The notes under the pieces: generated by a model
Seen by the model: only the letters and a program-made list of their open reading frames with translations
What the model was told of the DNA's origin: nothing
The model's database searches: none
Position numbers and translations under genes: made by a program
Assembly: GCA_020541285.1 (NCBI GenBank)
Contig: CP047043.1
Coordinates: 744,001 to 808,000 of the forward strand
Direction of reading: 5' to 3'
Origin: Candidatus Gillettellia adelgis
GTDB taxonomy: Bacteria > Pseudomonadota > Gammaproteobacteria > Enterobacterales > Enterobacteriaceae
Length of the DNA stretch: 64,000 nucleotides
In this document: piece by piece, positions 22,461-33,004 of the stretch
Position numbering within the stretch: the first letter of the stretch is position 1
How the letters are laid out: each line of letters opens with the position of its first letter

Positions 22461-23360
22461 GAAAATCGTTCTGAAAGACCAATGCAGATTAGTAGAAAAT
22501 TAAGAATATAATTAAATACTTATATAGTATATATCAGTCATTGCTGTAAGCAGAATATATGACAGAGTTTCTTGCCAATATATTCTTCTAGAATCTACTA
22601 AATTTCTAGTTTTCTACAATTTATGTCATTTAGATATCATTGCCTGAATAATGTCGCTTTTTTAAATATCAGCTTATAATGTGTGTCTTCTACATTTAGA
22701 GCTAATGTTAGCTAGAAATTCATTATAGTGTCTTGAACCTTACTTAATAGATACGTCTAATCAACTCAGTACAAATATATTAGCTCAAGGCGTATTAGCC
22801 TCCCATTTAGTGCCAGTAAACTGTGTAAATCAATCTAGAATCGATTTTATCGTTTTACTTTTAAAATACATAAGCTGTACAGAAAAGGTTAAACTCACTC
22901 ACTGCTCCCTAGAAGGTTATATTAGTGTCGCTTTTAATAAAAATAGAAAACCGAAGTATATACAGCTCGCGCAATGTCCTCAACATATACTGAATTCTTT
23001 AAAAGATACTAAAAGCGAGTTGGAGTAAGTTTATGCTTCTTGATCAATCTTCCTACATCTAATGTATTCTAAATATTAATAAAGATTGCAAATGAATGTC
23101 ATTGCTTACCTGTACCAGAGTAAATCGCGCATTTGATGATGATCAAATTATAATCCTAACAACCACACGTAAAGATATTTATGGTATAAAACATAGTCAA
23201 CCAAACTCCCAACAACACAAGGACAAGCTTATAGTATGAGATATTAGTAGTAATTTTTGTGCAATTAGTCTATTTGTTTTTTACTTAACTAGTACTAAAA
23301 TTTTATAATTTTCATAATAATAAATAGCACAAACTTTCTTCTCTCGATGATGAATATCCG
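22461..23360. other. Gene-poor stretch upstream of pth with a possible gene fragment
   Basis: A clean 72-codon frame at about 22810-23028 ends with a natural-looking stop. Its C-terminal part (ISVAFNKNRKPKYIQL) resembles the last strand of hotdog-fold thioesterases such as YbgC (VVCVDPLKMKPRALP), preceded by SRIDFIV opposite ARLDDML. This would be an internally deleted ybgC-like relic. The match is short, there is no good start, and I give it about one chance in four. The rest of the stretch is empty. Confidence 0.3.
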
Positions 23361-23951
23361 ATGAAAAAACTTAAGTTGATAGTAGGTCTTGCGAATCCCG
23401 GCATGGAATACGCTAAGACGCGACATAATGCAGGAGCCTGGTACGTGAATTTACTAGCCCAGCGCTACCATCAAAAATTAAACAAAGAAAATCAATTCTT
23501 TGGTTATACCGCTCAGATAAACTTTGAGGGTAATAATGTACATCTATTGGTTCCGACTACTTTTATGAACCTAAGTGGTAAAGCAGTACGAGCAATGACT
23601 CGTTTTTACCGCATTAATCCAAATGAAATACTAGTAGCGCATGATGAACTAGATCTTTCGCCAGGCATCGCTAAAATCAAGTTCGGAGGCAGTGTAGGTA
23701 GCCATAATGGTTTGAGAGATATTAAAAATCAATATGGAAATAACCCGCAATTTTATCGCCTACGTATTGGTATCGGTCATCCGGGTTACAAAAGTGAAGT
23801 AGCAAGCTTTGTTCTTAGCAGGCCATCAATAAGTGAAAAAAACATGATTGATAAAGCAATCGAAGCATCGCTAAATTGCAGTGAAATATTGATGAAAAAT
23901 GCACTACAACATGCTGCGTTTCGACTGCATAGCTTTAAGGCACACGATTAA
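23361..23951 (+). CDS. pth: Peptidyl-tRNA hydrolase
   Basis: 196 residues (E. coli 194). It hydrolyses the ester bond of peptidyl-tRNAs that fall off the ribosome, recycling tRNA; essential in bacteria. Motifs: [20 protein letters not shown] with the catalytic His in [29 protein letters not shown] and HNGLRDI. The usual GGGHGGHNG loop reads GGSVGSHNG, so the first Gly-His pair is changed while the functional HNG is kept. The ATG at 23361 gives [10 protein letters not shown]. In enterics ychF lies directly downstream; here ychF is 40 kb away and pth stands alone. Confidence 0.97.
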   Translation: MKKLKLIVGLANPGMEYAKTRHNAGAWYVNLLAQRYHQKLNKENQFFGYTAQINFEGNNVHLLVPTTFMNLSGKAVRAMTRFYRINPNEILVAHDELDLSPGIAKIKFGGSVGSHNGLRDIKNQYGNNPQFYRLRIGIGHPGYKSEVASFVLSRPSISEKNMIDKAIEASLNCSEILMKNALQHAAFRLHSFKAHD

Positions 23952-24605
23952 AGTCTATCTTAAAATCATATATTCTCTGAATCACCTGAGATGTTGATAG
24001 TATAAAATCATTAAAATTATAGAGAATCAGTTATAACAGTATGCGGTCTAGAAAAAACAATACAATCTCATAGCCTTATAAGATACGCTCTTAACATTAT
24101 ACAAAGATATATGTATTATATGTTCTATATACTTTTAGGGGTCCTAGCATGTCTAACTATGGTATCAGAATAAAAGTTATCTTTATGCTTCTGCTTTTAA
24201 TTAATTCAAGATAATGGTTTTTCTTTATGGCAAAAGATAATCTTACTGTTTTTTAATGAGAAGTTAAACTATTTAGTCATTTAACCTACTAGCTAGATAT
24301 TTAAGAAGAAAGAACTATGCTAAGCACAAGGTATATATAAAACGTTTAGGAAGCTCCATACTATTTCTCGAAAGATCTCAAATAATCATAATGCATACCG
24401 ATTATACACTATGCTATATCTATATATTTTCTCGTTAACAAAGATATAAAAGTATTAGCGATCTTGAATAACAGGCATGATAGATCTGGTTCGCTCCTTA
24501 TGATATTAATTCTTGTGTTAAACTAGTTGATCGCAATATGCATCTAGCAGTACACGTAGTATATACAACACGTTACATAATATCATTTAATAAAATTAAT
24601 ATAAT
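23952..24605. other. Gene-free stretch between pth and the sixA relic
   Basis: About 650 bp, AT-rich, stops in all frames; nothing recognised. Confidence 0.4.
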
Positions 24606-25085
24606 ATACAAGCACTTATTATACGTCATGGTGAGGCAATACTCAGTACAGTTAACAATGCAGTAAGATCTATAACACTATGCGAGTATAACGAAGTTCG
24701 CCTTATGGCCTCTTGGTTATATACTAAACAAAACGGATATTAAAAAGGTATTGGTAAGTCCTTATTTGCGCACCTCAGCAATATTGGTAATGATGTGAAC
24801 AGTTTCAGAACTACTAAAAGAAGAAGCACTCTTTAATTTAATGCCTAACGGAAATACTGAACATATAAAAAGTGTTTCCAAACATTATAGATACAAAAAG
24901 TAAAAAACGTGCTGATTATCTCTCTCTTACCATTAATAAAGTCTCTGATATCGCATTTATATCACGAAGAATATCCTCTGATATTCGTTACTTCCTGCAT
25001 CGCTAGTATCGATCTAAAAAGCAATAACTACAGTAAATTTAAATGGTATATCATCCCACCATAACTAATAGACAAAACTTGACCT
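24606..25085 (+). pseudogene. sixA: Relic of sixA (phosphohistidine phosphatase)
   Basis: Clear decayed SixA. From 24606 the strand reads IQALIIRHGEAIL, aligning with MQVFIMRHGDAAL; the start codon is ATA. It continues VNNAVRSIT, NEVRLMASWL (E. coli SRLMANWL), shifts frame to KKVLVSPYLRTSAIL (RVLVSPFLRAEQTL), and near the end reads LIISLLPLIKSLISHL, FVTSCIASIDL and SKFKWYIIPP, matching LVISHLPLVGYLVAEL, FTTSAIASVTL and TFNWQMSPC. At least one frameshift and several stops separate these parts. SixA removes phosphate from phosphohistidine proteins (ArcB, PTS Npr). The catalytic RHG survives, but the gene cannot be translated whole. Confidence 0.88.
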
Positions 25086-28034
25086 ACCCCGCAGCACAAC
25101 ATCACACTCTACTCTTTGAGGGTTTTTCATTGACTTAGCTAGAAGTAGAAATAGTACTCATACATTATTAGTGCCCAATTAAAATCCTTGTATCATAATG
25201 CTCGTCATATAAACACAATAGTTTTTACGTTACATTATCATATTTACGTAGTTGTGTATCACATAGATATAACATATATTTATATTTGTAAAGATAAGTA
25301 TATCTTTGTTCTATTTACTCCCTCTTGGTGTAAGCGTGCAAATCTAAAAAATATAAAGAACAGCGATTAAAACACAGATCTTAGGTTAACCAGGTTACTC
25401 TAAGATCAAAACTAGCGCACAAGTATTTCTATCACAATGATTGATATTTATTTATGACTATCATAATAGATCTAATAATTTAAGATGAAAAATATGATTT
25501 GAAAAGATCAATTACGCTGCGGATGTTTAATGCACTCAAATAAATAAGCTTATAGCAATACTTTCTAACGTCGGTATATAAGGTATTTAATCTTTATAAA
25601 AATAAACACTAATAACTACCGAGTTATGTCAGAAAACTAGATGGCACGTTTATTTACACAGCACATCTTAGCCATAAGACTCTTAGAATTCAATAGGAGT
25701 TCTGCTAACGATAGCTCTGCCTGATATGTATCAGGACCTCTAATTACGTAATCGGAAGTGAACGGTTGATTATCTATGAAACTAATAAAAATTTACGCAT
25801 TGTAAAACAAAGAATACTAGCACACATATCAATGTATGGTAAAACACATTAAAATCTAAAATAGATTCCATAATCAGTGCACTATTGCATAGGAAAACAA
25901 ACCTAGTGAACCATAGCACTTATATTAGACTAAAAGTACTATAAAGACACACTAGATATGAGCTAGCACTATCAATTAATACTTTATAATGAGAACTTAA
26001 GGATAAGCTTAGCGCTAGAATAAAATTTCTAATGCTTTGTACAATAGAATTACTACATTCAATCATGCTAGTCCCACTGAAATTTTTAAAGAAAGGGATA
26101 TAGTATATTGTTAATATTATATTCCAGTCAATCATAAAGAAGCATGCATTGTATCAATGCAGATTAAGTATGCTTTTGCTAGAGACTTAATTGAATTGCC
26201 AATCTTATAATTATATTGCATCGTATTAAAAATACAGATAGATATAAAATAAACCAAAGAATAAGACAAGAAAATTTTTTAAAACATTTACTAGTATAGT
26301 ACCATATTTATTAAATACGTCTAATTTTATCTAATTATCTTAAGACTTTCAAATAAAACGTGACGCTCACATTCTTTTTTGATAACGCAGTTTTTGTAGT
26401 GCACTTAAAGATTTTAAACTATGATACAGCAACACTACATAGTAATCGTAGCATATCAACAAAATAATATCATGCTACTACTGCAGTACCTCATGATACG
26501 AATTCTTAAACAACAGGAAAAAATTAACAAAACTTAAGCTAGATAATTACAGCATAAATAATCCTTAGTAATTACGCTGAATTAACATGACTCAGTATAA
26601 CAACTAAAAACGCACCTTCCTATTGTTTTAAATTATTTAAATAATAGATTAAAATGTTTAATAAAATTTTTTCATTTTTAGCATATCGCAAATGTTAAAT
26701 ATAACTATATTATTATAACCCCAAGAAGTTATCTACTAAGATTAGTTCTTTATGCAGTATGTAATAGATGATTGTTACATCGCAATTGATACATAAAAGT
26801 TTATCAATACTAAGATCATAATTATATCATGAATATTATGTTCAATACGCTCACTGCCTTAATGGGCATAAGCAGAAACGTATAGTAGCGATTATTTTAA
26901 TACACATGCTATATCGCAACAAGAAAGACTTCTGAAGCAGTTACAATTAACTCAAATAACTTTTGCACTAACTTACTCAGTTTATTTATATCAGTGCTGT
27001 ATTTTTGAACATATACCATGTAACTTTATTCTATCTTAACGTTGTTATATTGGTGAACAAAAATGAATAGCCTAGTGGATATACGAGAATCAGAAACACG
27101 CGAGTATCACCAATAGACTCCAAACATATGTCGATAGATTTAGTATTATTGTCATTACAAAACATTACTACATTTAAAAGATTCAATGCTACTGTAGTAT
27201 TTTCGCTTTAATTTTTTATTTCTCATATATTGACAATACAGACTATAATGGCGCGAAAAACAACCTTAATATTACATCCAGTATATAGTAAATCTTTTAT
27301 GACTATTTCGATAATTTTATAATGCTTACTTTCACACTTCTTTCAATATAGATGGCCTAATCTACTAAGAGCACTCCGGTTTCTATAAGACGCGTATATA
27401 ATATGTTTAGTGACTTTTTATTAGTGTTTGGTCTGTTAAATAAGTATAGTGCTTCTTGTCAAGCAAATAAAGAATCCGTCATGTTATGCAAGCCTATATC
27501 TATGTCTATCGTTTTCTGTAATATGTCTTCACTTAATTAAAAGAACATTACCGAGAACCTAGTGAATTTTGTCAGTATTTCCGCATGGTAAATTATCGTA
27601 TTTCAAATAAATTTTGTATTACCTTCAGCAATGAGTTTTTATGAAACGTCAGCGTTGTTAGTTGTTTTATATGGTTCTAAAGAAATTAATATATTCAGTC
27701 TAAATAGAATTACACTAAAAGTAGATAAAAATTACCTTAATCCTGCAAGAATAGCATAAAAATTCAAGAAACATATGCTAATTCTTCTACTATTCTGAAG
27801 AAGGCATGAGTGAATATTATTACATTTTATAATGACCTGTATATGATACATGCCAATAGACATAGTAAAACCTCAAATATCTCGAACAACTTAGCTGCAT
27901 CTTTAATACTTTGAGTTAATTCTTTATTCTAAGTCTAAAGTCTTAATAAGCTTTTAGAATACTTTATTTTAAGGAATATTCTTGATGATCAACATTATTA
28001 AAAGGATGGTTTAGTTAAGATTAATAACCTAAAA

Positions 28035-28062
28035 TATCGCCTAACCGTAACGTTAGGCGATA
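28035..28062 (-). terminator. Perfect 11-bp stem-loop in the gene desert
   Basis: TATCGCCTAAC pairs perfectly with GTTAGGCGATA around a six-base loop (CGTAAC). It is GC-richer than its surroundings. On the minus strand it is followed by TTTTAGGTT, so it could be an intrinsic terminator for a minus-strand unit such as a former longer trp operon. No intact gene adjoins it. Confidence 0.35.
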
Positions 28063-29886
28063 CCATCATCACGTTTATTTGGTATAAAAATCATGATAAT
28101 TTACAGATTCTATATTAATAGTTATTCCTTTCGTGTATATCTTAAAGACTTAATTATGTTTATTAAACGGCAAGGATGTTCATTAAAAAACAAATCTTTT
28201 AACAATTAACCGTTTGATTTTAGACTAAAATACTTGGCGGTTTATAATACACAGTTACTTGTGCATTATAGGAATATATTAACATACGTCAATAATTACG
28301 CGAACTCCTGTACAAGGAAATGTAAATCCTTATATCGAGTTACATAGGATATACAGTTAATTTACTATGGTTATATTATATGATAATAAGATCATCTTTT
28401 GCAGAAAGATAAAACTGTACGATTCATGATTACCTAGTAAAATTTTACATGCGATAGTGTACACATTAATTTTATAATTTATAGTGCTATCGCATAATAA
28501 ACTGCTAGCTAGCATAATGGTTTAACTTACTGATCTATTTGTAATACTTTATATGAGGCTTACCAAGAAGTAGTACTATAAGGTATCCTGCAGACTAGTT
28601 TACGAACTTGTGGCCTAAATTAATATGCTTAAATCACATGGGAGACAGGAATTAATGTCTAAAATTCAGACAATCTCTAGTATCATAGAGTAGAGATGCT
28701 TTCTTTACTTTTAGTTCTGATAACACCAATAAAATCATATTACCCAAACAGCAATAGCAAGATTGAGTGCGTAAAAAAGCGAAAACAAAATCTTTATCAA
28801 TATCATCTATATTGCTAGTGGACTTATCCATAAAAACATAACGCTACATTTAAAATATTTCTTAGTGGTCAGTACTAAAAAACTAAATAAAAACCTTTCA
28901 GGCGAAATGATATTTAGTAAATTAAAGTGTTCTTATCCATCATAAAGTTATTTTTTTAAACGCAAAATGTATACAGATCTAGTGTGTAATCATACCTGGT
29001 AGAGACTGCTCCACCTGTCATAATGTTATTTATCTACTGGTATTTAGCATGTTATATTCTATTAAATGATGTTTCTTTGAATTGTTTACAAGACCAATCT
29101 CAACATTATTTATCTGCTTACCTGTCACACCATGGTATATGCATAAATCATTTTTTTAACATCATACCTAGTACTCTATGAGTATTGTTATCCCAGGATT
29201 TAGCCATATCATTTTAGTAGTAATACCGTGTGAAAGCTACTACTTCAGAATATGAAGAATTACCTCTACTCTGTAATCATCTACTATAATATAGTACTTC
29301 TAGAATGCTATAAGCAAAAATTTAGTTAGTAGCGTTTTATCTTAAAAACATTCCAGGGTTAACGAATAGTAGGAAATTTATTATTTTTAAAATTTAGTAA
29401 CTTTTTTAGTTGCACTAACCTTTCTTTATTTATGCTGTATGTTTTACGCTGCTACATAAGATTGTATTAATATTAGCATGCATGATAAACTATAAGTACT
29501 AATAAACTCTGCTGTAATGTAATTGATGCATTTATAGTCTAGTATATTAAAATGCACAAGCCTTAAATACTTATATGGCAGCACAGCATAATACATGTTC
29601 TTTAACTGCTGTTAGTATACAGATTATAAAAATCCAAGATTGTCCAGTACTTTACGGCCTTGTTATAGGAAGATGAACACTGATATTGATAAAAAGAAAA
29701 CTAAACATGGACGATTAAAATACTACGATTATCGTATTTGACAATTTTCCCGGTACATTCTTTAAAACAAAAATGTTAGGAATTGCAATACTAACACTGT
29801 AACGCTTCTTTTAATCAGAAGAAGTAATATTAAAATAGATAATTTAGGCACAAGAAGGGCTAGGTATCATATAATAACTCTTTGTC

Positions 29887-29911
29887 GGTACCGGACGCTT
29901 TATCCGGCACC
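29887..29911. repeat. GC-rich imperfect palindrome, REP-like
   Basis: GGTACCGGA and TCCGGCACC form a 9-bp stem (one G-U pair when read on the minus strand) around CGCTTTA. The GCCGGATAAAGCG core seen on the minus strand resembles one half of enteric REP palindromes. It lies about 150 bp past the trpG stop. There is no T-run, so it is not a typical terminator. Only one copy was noticed. Confidence 0.35.
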
Positions 29912-30058
29912 ACCGTAATGCCATAAATTTATATTGTGCAATGCTGAAACTAACGTATTCATAGATTACTCACTGTGCACGACAGATCCAAATATCTTAA
30001 GCTTCTTAATGAATATATCCGTTTAGCTTACTCTTAGAGAAAATTGAATCATCATTTT

Positions 30059-30643
30059 TTATGATTTTATTGTTGCCCAAGTAAAGGTCTGCTGAAGCAG
30101 CTTTGCACCCTGAGTTGTTAGAATAGACTCCGGGTGAAATTGAAAGCCACAGATACGATCCTGATCGTTGCGCACCGCCATTACCATCTCACCAAAACGC
30201 GCGTTAACAGTAAGCGTAGACGGGATATTGCTGCCGACCAACGAGTGATACCGTGCTGCTAATAATGGATTGTCTACACCAGAAAACATACCTATATTAT
30301 CGTGAATGATCTCGGATGCTTTGCCATGTAGAATCTCACCAGCTTGACCAATATAACCACCATAAGCTTCCACGATAGCCTGGTGACCGAGGCAAATGCC
30401 TATAATTGGTATTTCTCCGGACAGACGTTGTAATAATTCCGGCATACAGCCCGCATCCGCAGGTGTGCCTGGACCAGGCGAAAGCATCAGCACAGGTTTT
30501 TCCATTTGTTGTAAATGTTGAAGAATTGACTGAGCAGTAATATGATTGCGATAAATAACTACCTGATGACCATTAGCGCGTATTTGATCAACTAAATTAT
30601 ATGTAAAGGAATCAACGTTATCGATTAATAATATATCAGCCAT
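30059..30643 (-). CDS. trpG: Anthranilate synthase component II (glutamine amidotransferase)
   Basis: 194 residues, a stand-alone TrpG with no phosphoribosyltransferase fused, as in Serratia and Yersinia. The amidotransferase triad is in place: Cys in GICLGHQAI, His and Glu in FQFHPES; also LSPGPGTP for the oxyanion region and [19 protein letters not shown]-like start ([17 protein letters not shown]). It supplies ammonia from glutamine to TrpE. Its ATG shares one base with the trpE stop (TAATG), so the two are translationally coupled. No intact trpD, trpC, trpB or trpA follows in the next 5 kb. Confidence 0.97.
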   Translation of the reverse strand: MADILLIDNVDSFTYNLVDQIRANGHQVVIYRNHITAQSILQHLQQMEKPVLMLSPGPGTPADAGCMPELLQRLSGEIPIIGICLGHQAIVEAYGGYIGQAGEILHGKASEIIHDNIGMFSGVDNPLLAARYHSLVGSNIPSTLTVNARFGEMVMAVRNDQDRICGFQFHPESILTTQGAKLLQQTFTWATIKS

Positions 30644-32205
30644 TAGAATACCTTTGTAGCATGATGTGCACTAGCGATAGCCCGAAGAACAGCACGGGCT
30701 TTATTACGGGTCTCATCAGCTTCCGCTTGAGGGATAGAATCCAAAACTATACCGGCTCCCGCTTGCACTGTCGCAATACCGTCTTCAACGTAAGCAGAAC
30801 GAATAACAATGCAGGTGTCTAAATCACCAGTGGCGGTAAAGTAGCCCACCGCACCGCCATAGCTACCACGGCGTAAACCTTCAGAAGCAGCAATTAATTG
30901 CATTGCACGCACTTTTGGGGCACCACTCAAGGTACCCATATTCATGCAGGCTTGATAAGCGTGTAACGCATCTAAATCGGTGCGCAATGTACCTACAACA
31001 CGCGACACTAAATGCATAACAAACGAGTAGCGATCCACTCTAACAAGATCGGCTACATAGCGACTACCGGCTTGGCAAATACGCGCTAAATCATTACGCG
31101 CTAGGTCAACTAACATTAAGTGCTCAGCGAGCTCCTTATCATTGGTGCGCATTTCTAGCTCAATGCGACTGTCGAGGTCTAAATCTAACGAACCATCAAT
31201 CCGGTATCCACGAGGACGAGTTCCAGCAATTGGATAAATCTCAATTTGTCGAGTGCTGGCACTATATTTTAATGCACTTTCTGGTGAAGCACCGAATAGA
31301 GTAAACTCATGATCCTGCATAAAAAAGATATATGGACTAGGGTTATTATCCTTTAGCACTTTATATGCTGCCAACGGTGTTGGACATGGCAACAAGAAGC
31401 CCCGCGATGGAACAACTTGAAAGATGTCACCACAGTAAATCGCCTCTTGTAACTTTCTGACTACTGTACAATATTCCTCATCAGTTTGAGTACAACGCAA
31501 TTGCATGTTTTCTAGCCTCTGATATGGAATAGCTTGAGGTGCATGCGTTAATTGATCTCGCAACTGTTCTAGGCGTTGTTGTAGGCGTTGTTCTTCTTTG
31601 TATTCCGCAGTAAATACACTGGATTGTAAACGAGCGGTAGTATACTGATGATCTAGAACTAGTAGTGTTTCCACCAAATAAAAACAAAAATCTGGACAGC
31701 GTTGCTCTTGGCGCAGATTGGGTAGATTCTCAAAACCAGCGACTAAATCGTAGGCAAACAAGCCACCTAGCATCATAGCTTCTCGTTCATCTATTGGTGA
31801 GTCAACTAGTCTTAATAAGATACGCAGCGCATCAAATACTGATAATGAACGTAATCGGGTATCTTCGTCTTGCATTATATCAATCTGTGGAAAAGTTAGC
31901 AAGCGACCGTTAGGACGTGCTTGCACATATACTTCATTCGGGAGCGCTTCATCTAGTAATGGTAGCAATGCCGCACCGTTCATTGTTAATGCTTGTACAG
32001 TTACCATGCAGCCTGCAGCAGTAATGCGTAAAGCACTATCAATCACCAAAAGACTTTGCAAATTCTGTTTACTTGTGACTTCAGCGGACTCTAAAAGTAA
32101 AGTTGCAGGACGTGCACCACACAATTGGTGAAAAATAGTAGCAGGGTCGCCTTGATAGCTAGCTTGCATCTTAAGTAGTTTAATCTTTGGTTTCTGATTT
32201 ATCAT
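30643..32205 (-). CDS. trpE: Anthranilate synthase component I
   Basis: 520 residues, the E. coli length. It converts chorismate with ammonia to anthranilate, the committed step of tryptophan synthesis. Feedback elements are kept: the LLLESAE motif (the serine whose change gives feedback resistance in enterics) and [10 protein letters not shown]. Catalytic-domain motifs: [47 protein letters not shown] and [10 protein letters not shown]. The start chosen is ATG 32205 (MINQKPK, like E. coli MQTQKP), preceded by GGAA; an in-frame ATG lies four codons upstream. Its own promoter, TrpR operator and attenuator precede it. Confidence 0.97.
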   Translation of the reverse strand: MINQKPKIKLLKMQASYQGDPATIFHQLCGARPATLLLESAEVTSKQNLQSLLVIDSALRITAAGCMVTVQALTMNGAALLPLLDEALPNEVYVQARPNGRLLTFPQIDIMQDEDTRLRSLSVFDALRILLRLVDSPIDEREAMMLGGLFAYDLVAGFENLPNLRQEQRCPDFCFYLVETLLVLDHQYTTARLQSSVFTAEYKEEQRLQQRLEQLRDQLTHAPQAIPYQRLENMQLRCTQTDEEYCTVVRKLQEAIYCGDIFQVVPSRGFLLPCPTPLAAYKVLKDNNPSPYIFFMQDHEFTLFGASPESALKYSASTRQIEIYPIAGTRPRGYRIDGSLDLDLDSRIELEMRTNDKELAEHLMLVDLARNDLARICQAGSRYVADLVRVDRYSFVMHLVSRVVGTLRTDLDALHAYQACMNMGTLSGAPKVRAMQLIAASEGLRRGSYGGAVGYFTATGDLDTCIVIRSAYVEDGIATVQAGAGIVLDSIPQAEADETRNKARAVLRAIASAHHATKVF

Positions 32206-32233
32206 TAGGGATTCCAATCAAACTTCTGCCTAT

Positions 32234-32258
32234 AAAAAACCCGCATTAGCGCGGGCTT
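32234..32258 (-). terminator. trp attenuator hairpin
   Basis: Read on the minus strand, AAGCCCGC pairs with GCGGGTTT (one G-U) around GCTAAT and is followed by a run of T, giving the rho-independent terminator upstream of trpE. It is nearly the E. coli trp attenuator AGCCCGCCTAATGAGCGGGC, including the CTAAT loop. It lies 29 bp before the trpE start codon. Confidence 0.85.
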
Positions 32259-32265
32259 TACAGAT

Positions 32266-32349
32266 CTACATAATCACACAATAGTCGTTCGAAATTATAA
32301 CGTCCGAACAGGGGAAGTCATACGTATGATCTTTGCAGTGCTTTTTCAT
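32266..32349 (-). pseudogene. trpL: Decayed trp leader peptide (no Trp codons)
   Basis: An ATGAAA at 32349, 30 bp downstream of the -10 box, lies where E. coli trpL starts, with the same first two codons. Downstream DNA keeps a trace of the leader (TATGACTTCC where E. coli has TGGCGCACTTCC). The frame now runs 27 codons and stops just before the attenuator, but contains no TGG codon, so it cannot sense charged tRNA-Trp in the normal way. There is no good Shine-Dalgarno sequence. Either the leader is dead or the control codon has changed. Confidence 0.6.
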
Positions 32350-32372
32350 AATTTATATTTAAAATAAACTTT

Positions 32373-32407
32373 CGTACTAGTTAACTAGTTCATTAAGGTA
32401 AAGTCAA
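32373..32407 (-). promoter_or_regulatory. trp promoter and TrpR operator
   Basis: On the minus strand a -35 box TTGACT (32402-32407), exactly 17 bp, and a -10 box TTAACT (32379-32384). The perfect palindrome ACTAGTTAACTAGT (32376-32389) overlaps the -10 box; the 20-bp site 32373-32392 reads TGAACTAGTTAACTAGTACG and differs from my memory of the E. coli trp operator at one base. TrpR bound with tryptophan would block RNA polymerase here. Such conservation in otherwise decayed noncoding DNA strongly suggests that trpE-trpG is still regulated and that a trpR gene exists elsewhere. Confidence 0.9.
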
Positions 32408-32667
32408 CTCTATTTTTTAGAGTATGTAGTGATTTAGGTCTTTATCAGCGCCTAAATCAATAAAAAATATTTACATTTGTCTGATGGTATTAAATATCAC
32501 ATATGTTCAATATGCTTAATATGATAAAGCGCTAGAACCTTACTACATGTACCTGATCATGGTAAGATTGCCGCCTTCAAAATACTTCCATTGTACCTGA
32601 TGTATTGCAAGGCACCTGCTTAATAAGACCGATATTATTATTAATCCTACATGATATTATTTCTCTT

Positions 32668-32700
32668 AACTCTTCCAATATATTGAAAGAGTTTTATTAT
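32668..32700 (+). terminator. Possible intrinsic terminator
   Basis: AACTCTTCCAA and TTGAAAGAGTT form an 11-bp stem with one mismatch around TATA, followed by TTATTATTTT on the plus strand. No plus-strand gene lies just upstream, so it may belong to a decayed gene. Confidence 0.35.
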
Positions 32701-32980
32701 TTTAATGCGTTTAACAAAACATTAGAGCAGTTATCATGTCTTTGTTCTTACTTTATTTAACAACCTGTCTAAACAGTTAGATTCAAGCTCTAAGAGATAA
32801 ATTGTAATAACTTAATATTAATTTCTAATTCTGAGTCTTTTACTAACTGATACAGTAATAATGCGCTAAATTTTAGCATAATAAATACTTTATAACTTCT
32901 TAAGTCACTGACCTGATTTCAATAAAGACGACGTTATTTTTGAGTGCATTATATTCGTAAAATTATCGAACAAAAACAAC

Positions 32981-33004
32981 ATCCTTCTAATTTTTTAGAA
33001 GGAT
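32981..33004 (-). terminator. Perfect 9-bp stem-loop, possible minus-strand terminator
   Basis: ATCCTTCTA pairs with TAGAAGGAT around ATTTTT. On the minus strand it is followed by GTTGTTTTTG. The nearest intact minus-strand gene, tusA, is 1.3 kb away, so the assignment is weak. Confidence 0.3.

Larger units (their letters stand above)
25086..30058. other. 5 kb gene desert between sixA relic and trpG
   Basis: The longest empty stretch on this side. Frames of 60-71 codons at 25188-25370 (+) and 25920-26135 (-) resemble nothing known. On the minus strand, weak pieces in the right order suggest a decayed trpD: RGNSSYSEVVAF near 29260, IMTGGAVST near 29015 (TrpD GTGGDGSNSINIST) and a leucine-rich piece ending LLLG near 28560. 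Each match alone is poor. Two perfect or near-perfect hairpins (28035-28062 and 29887-29911) are listed separately. Confidence 0.4.
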
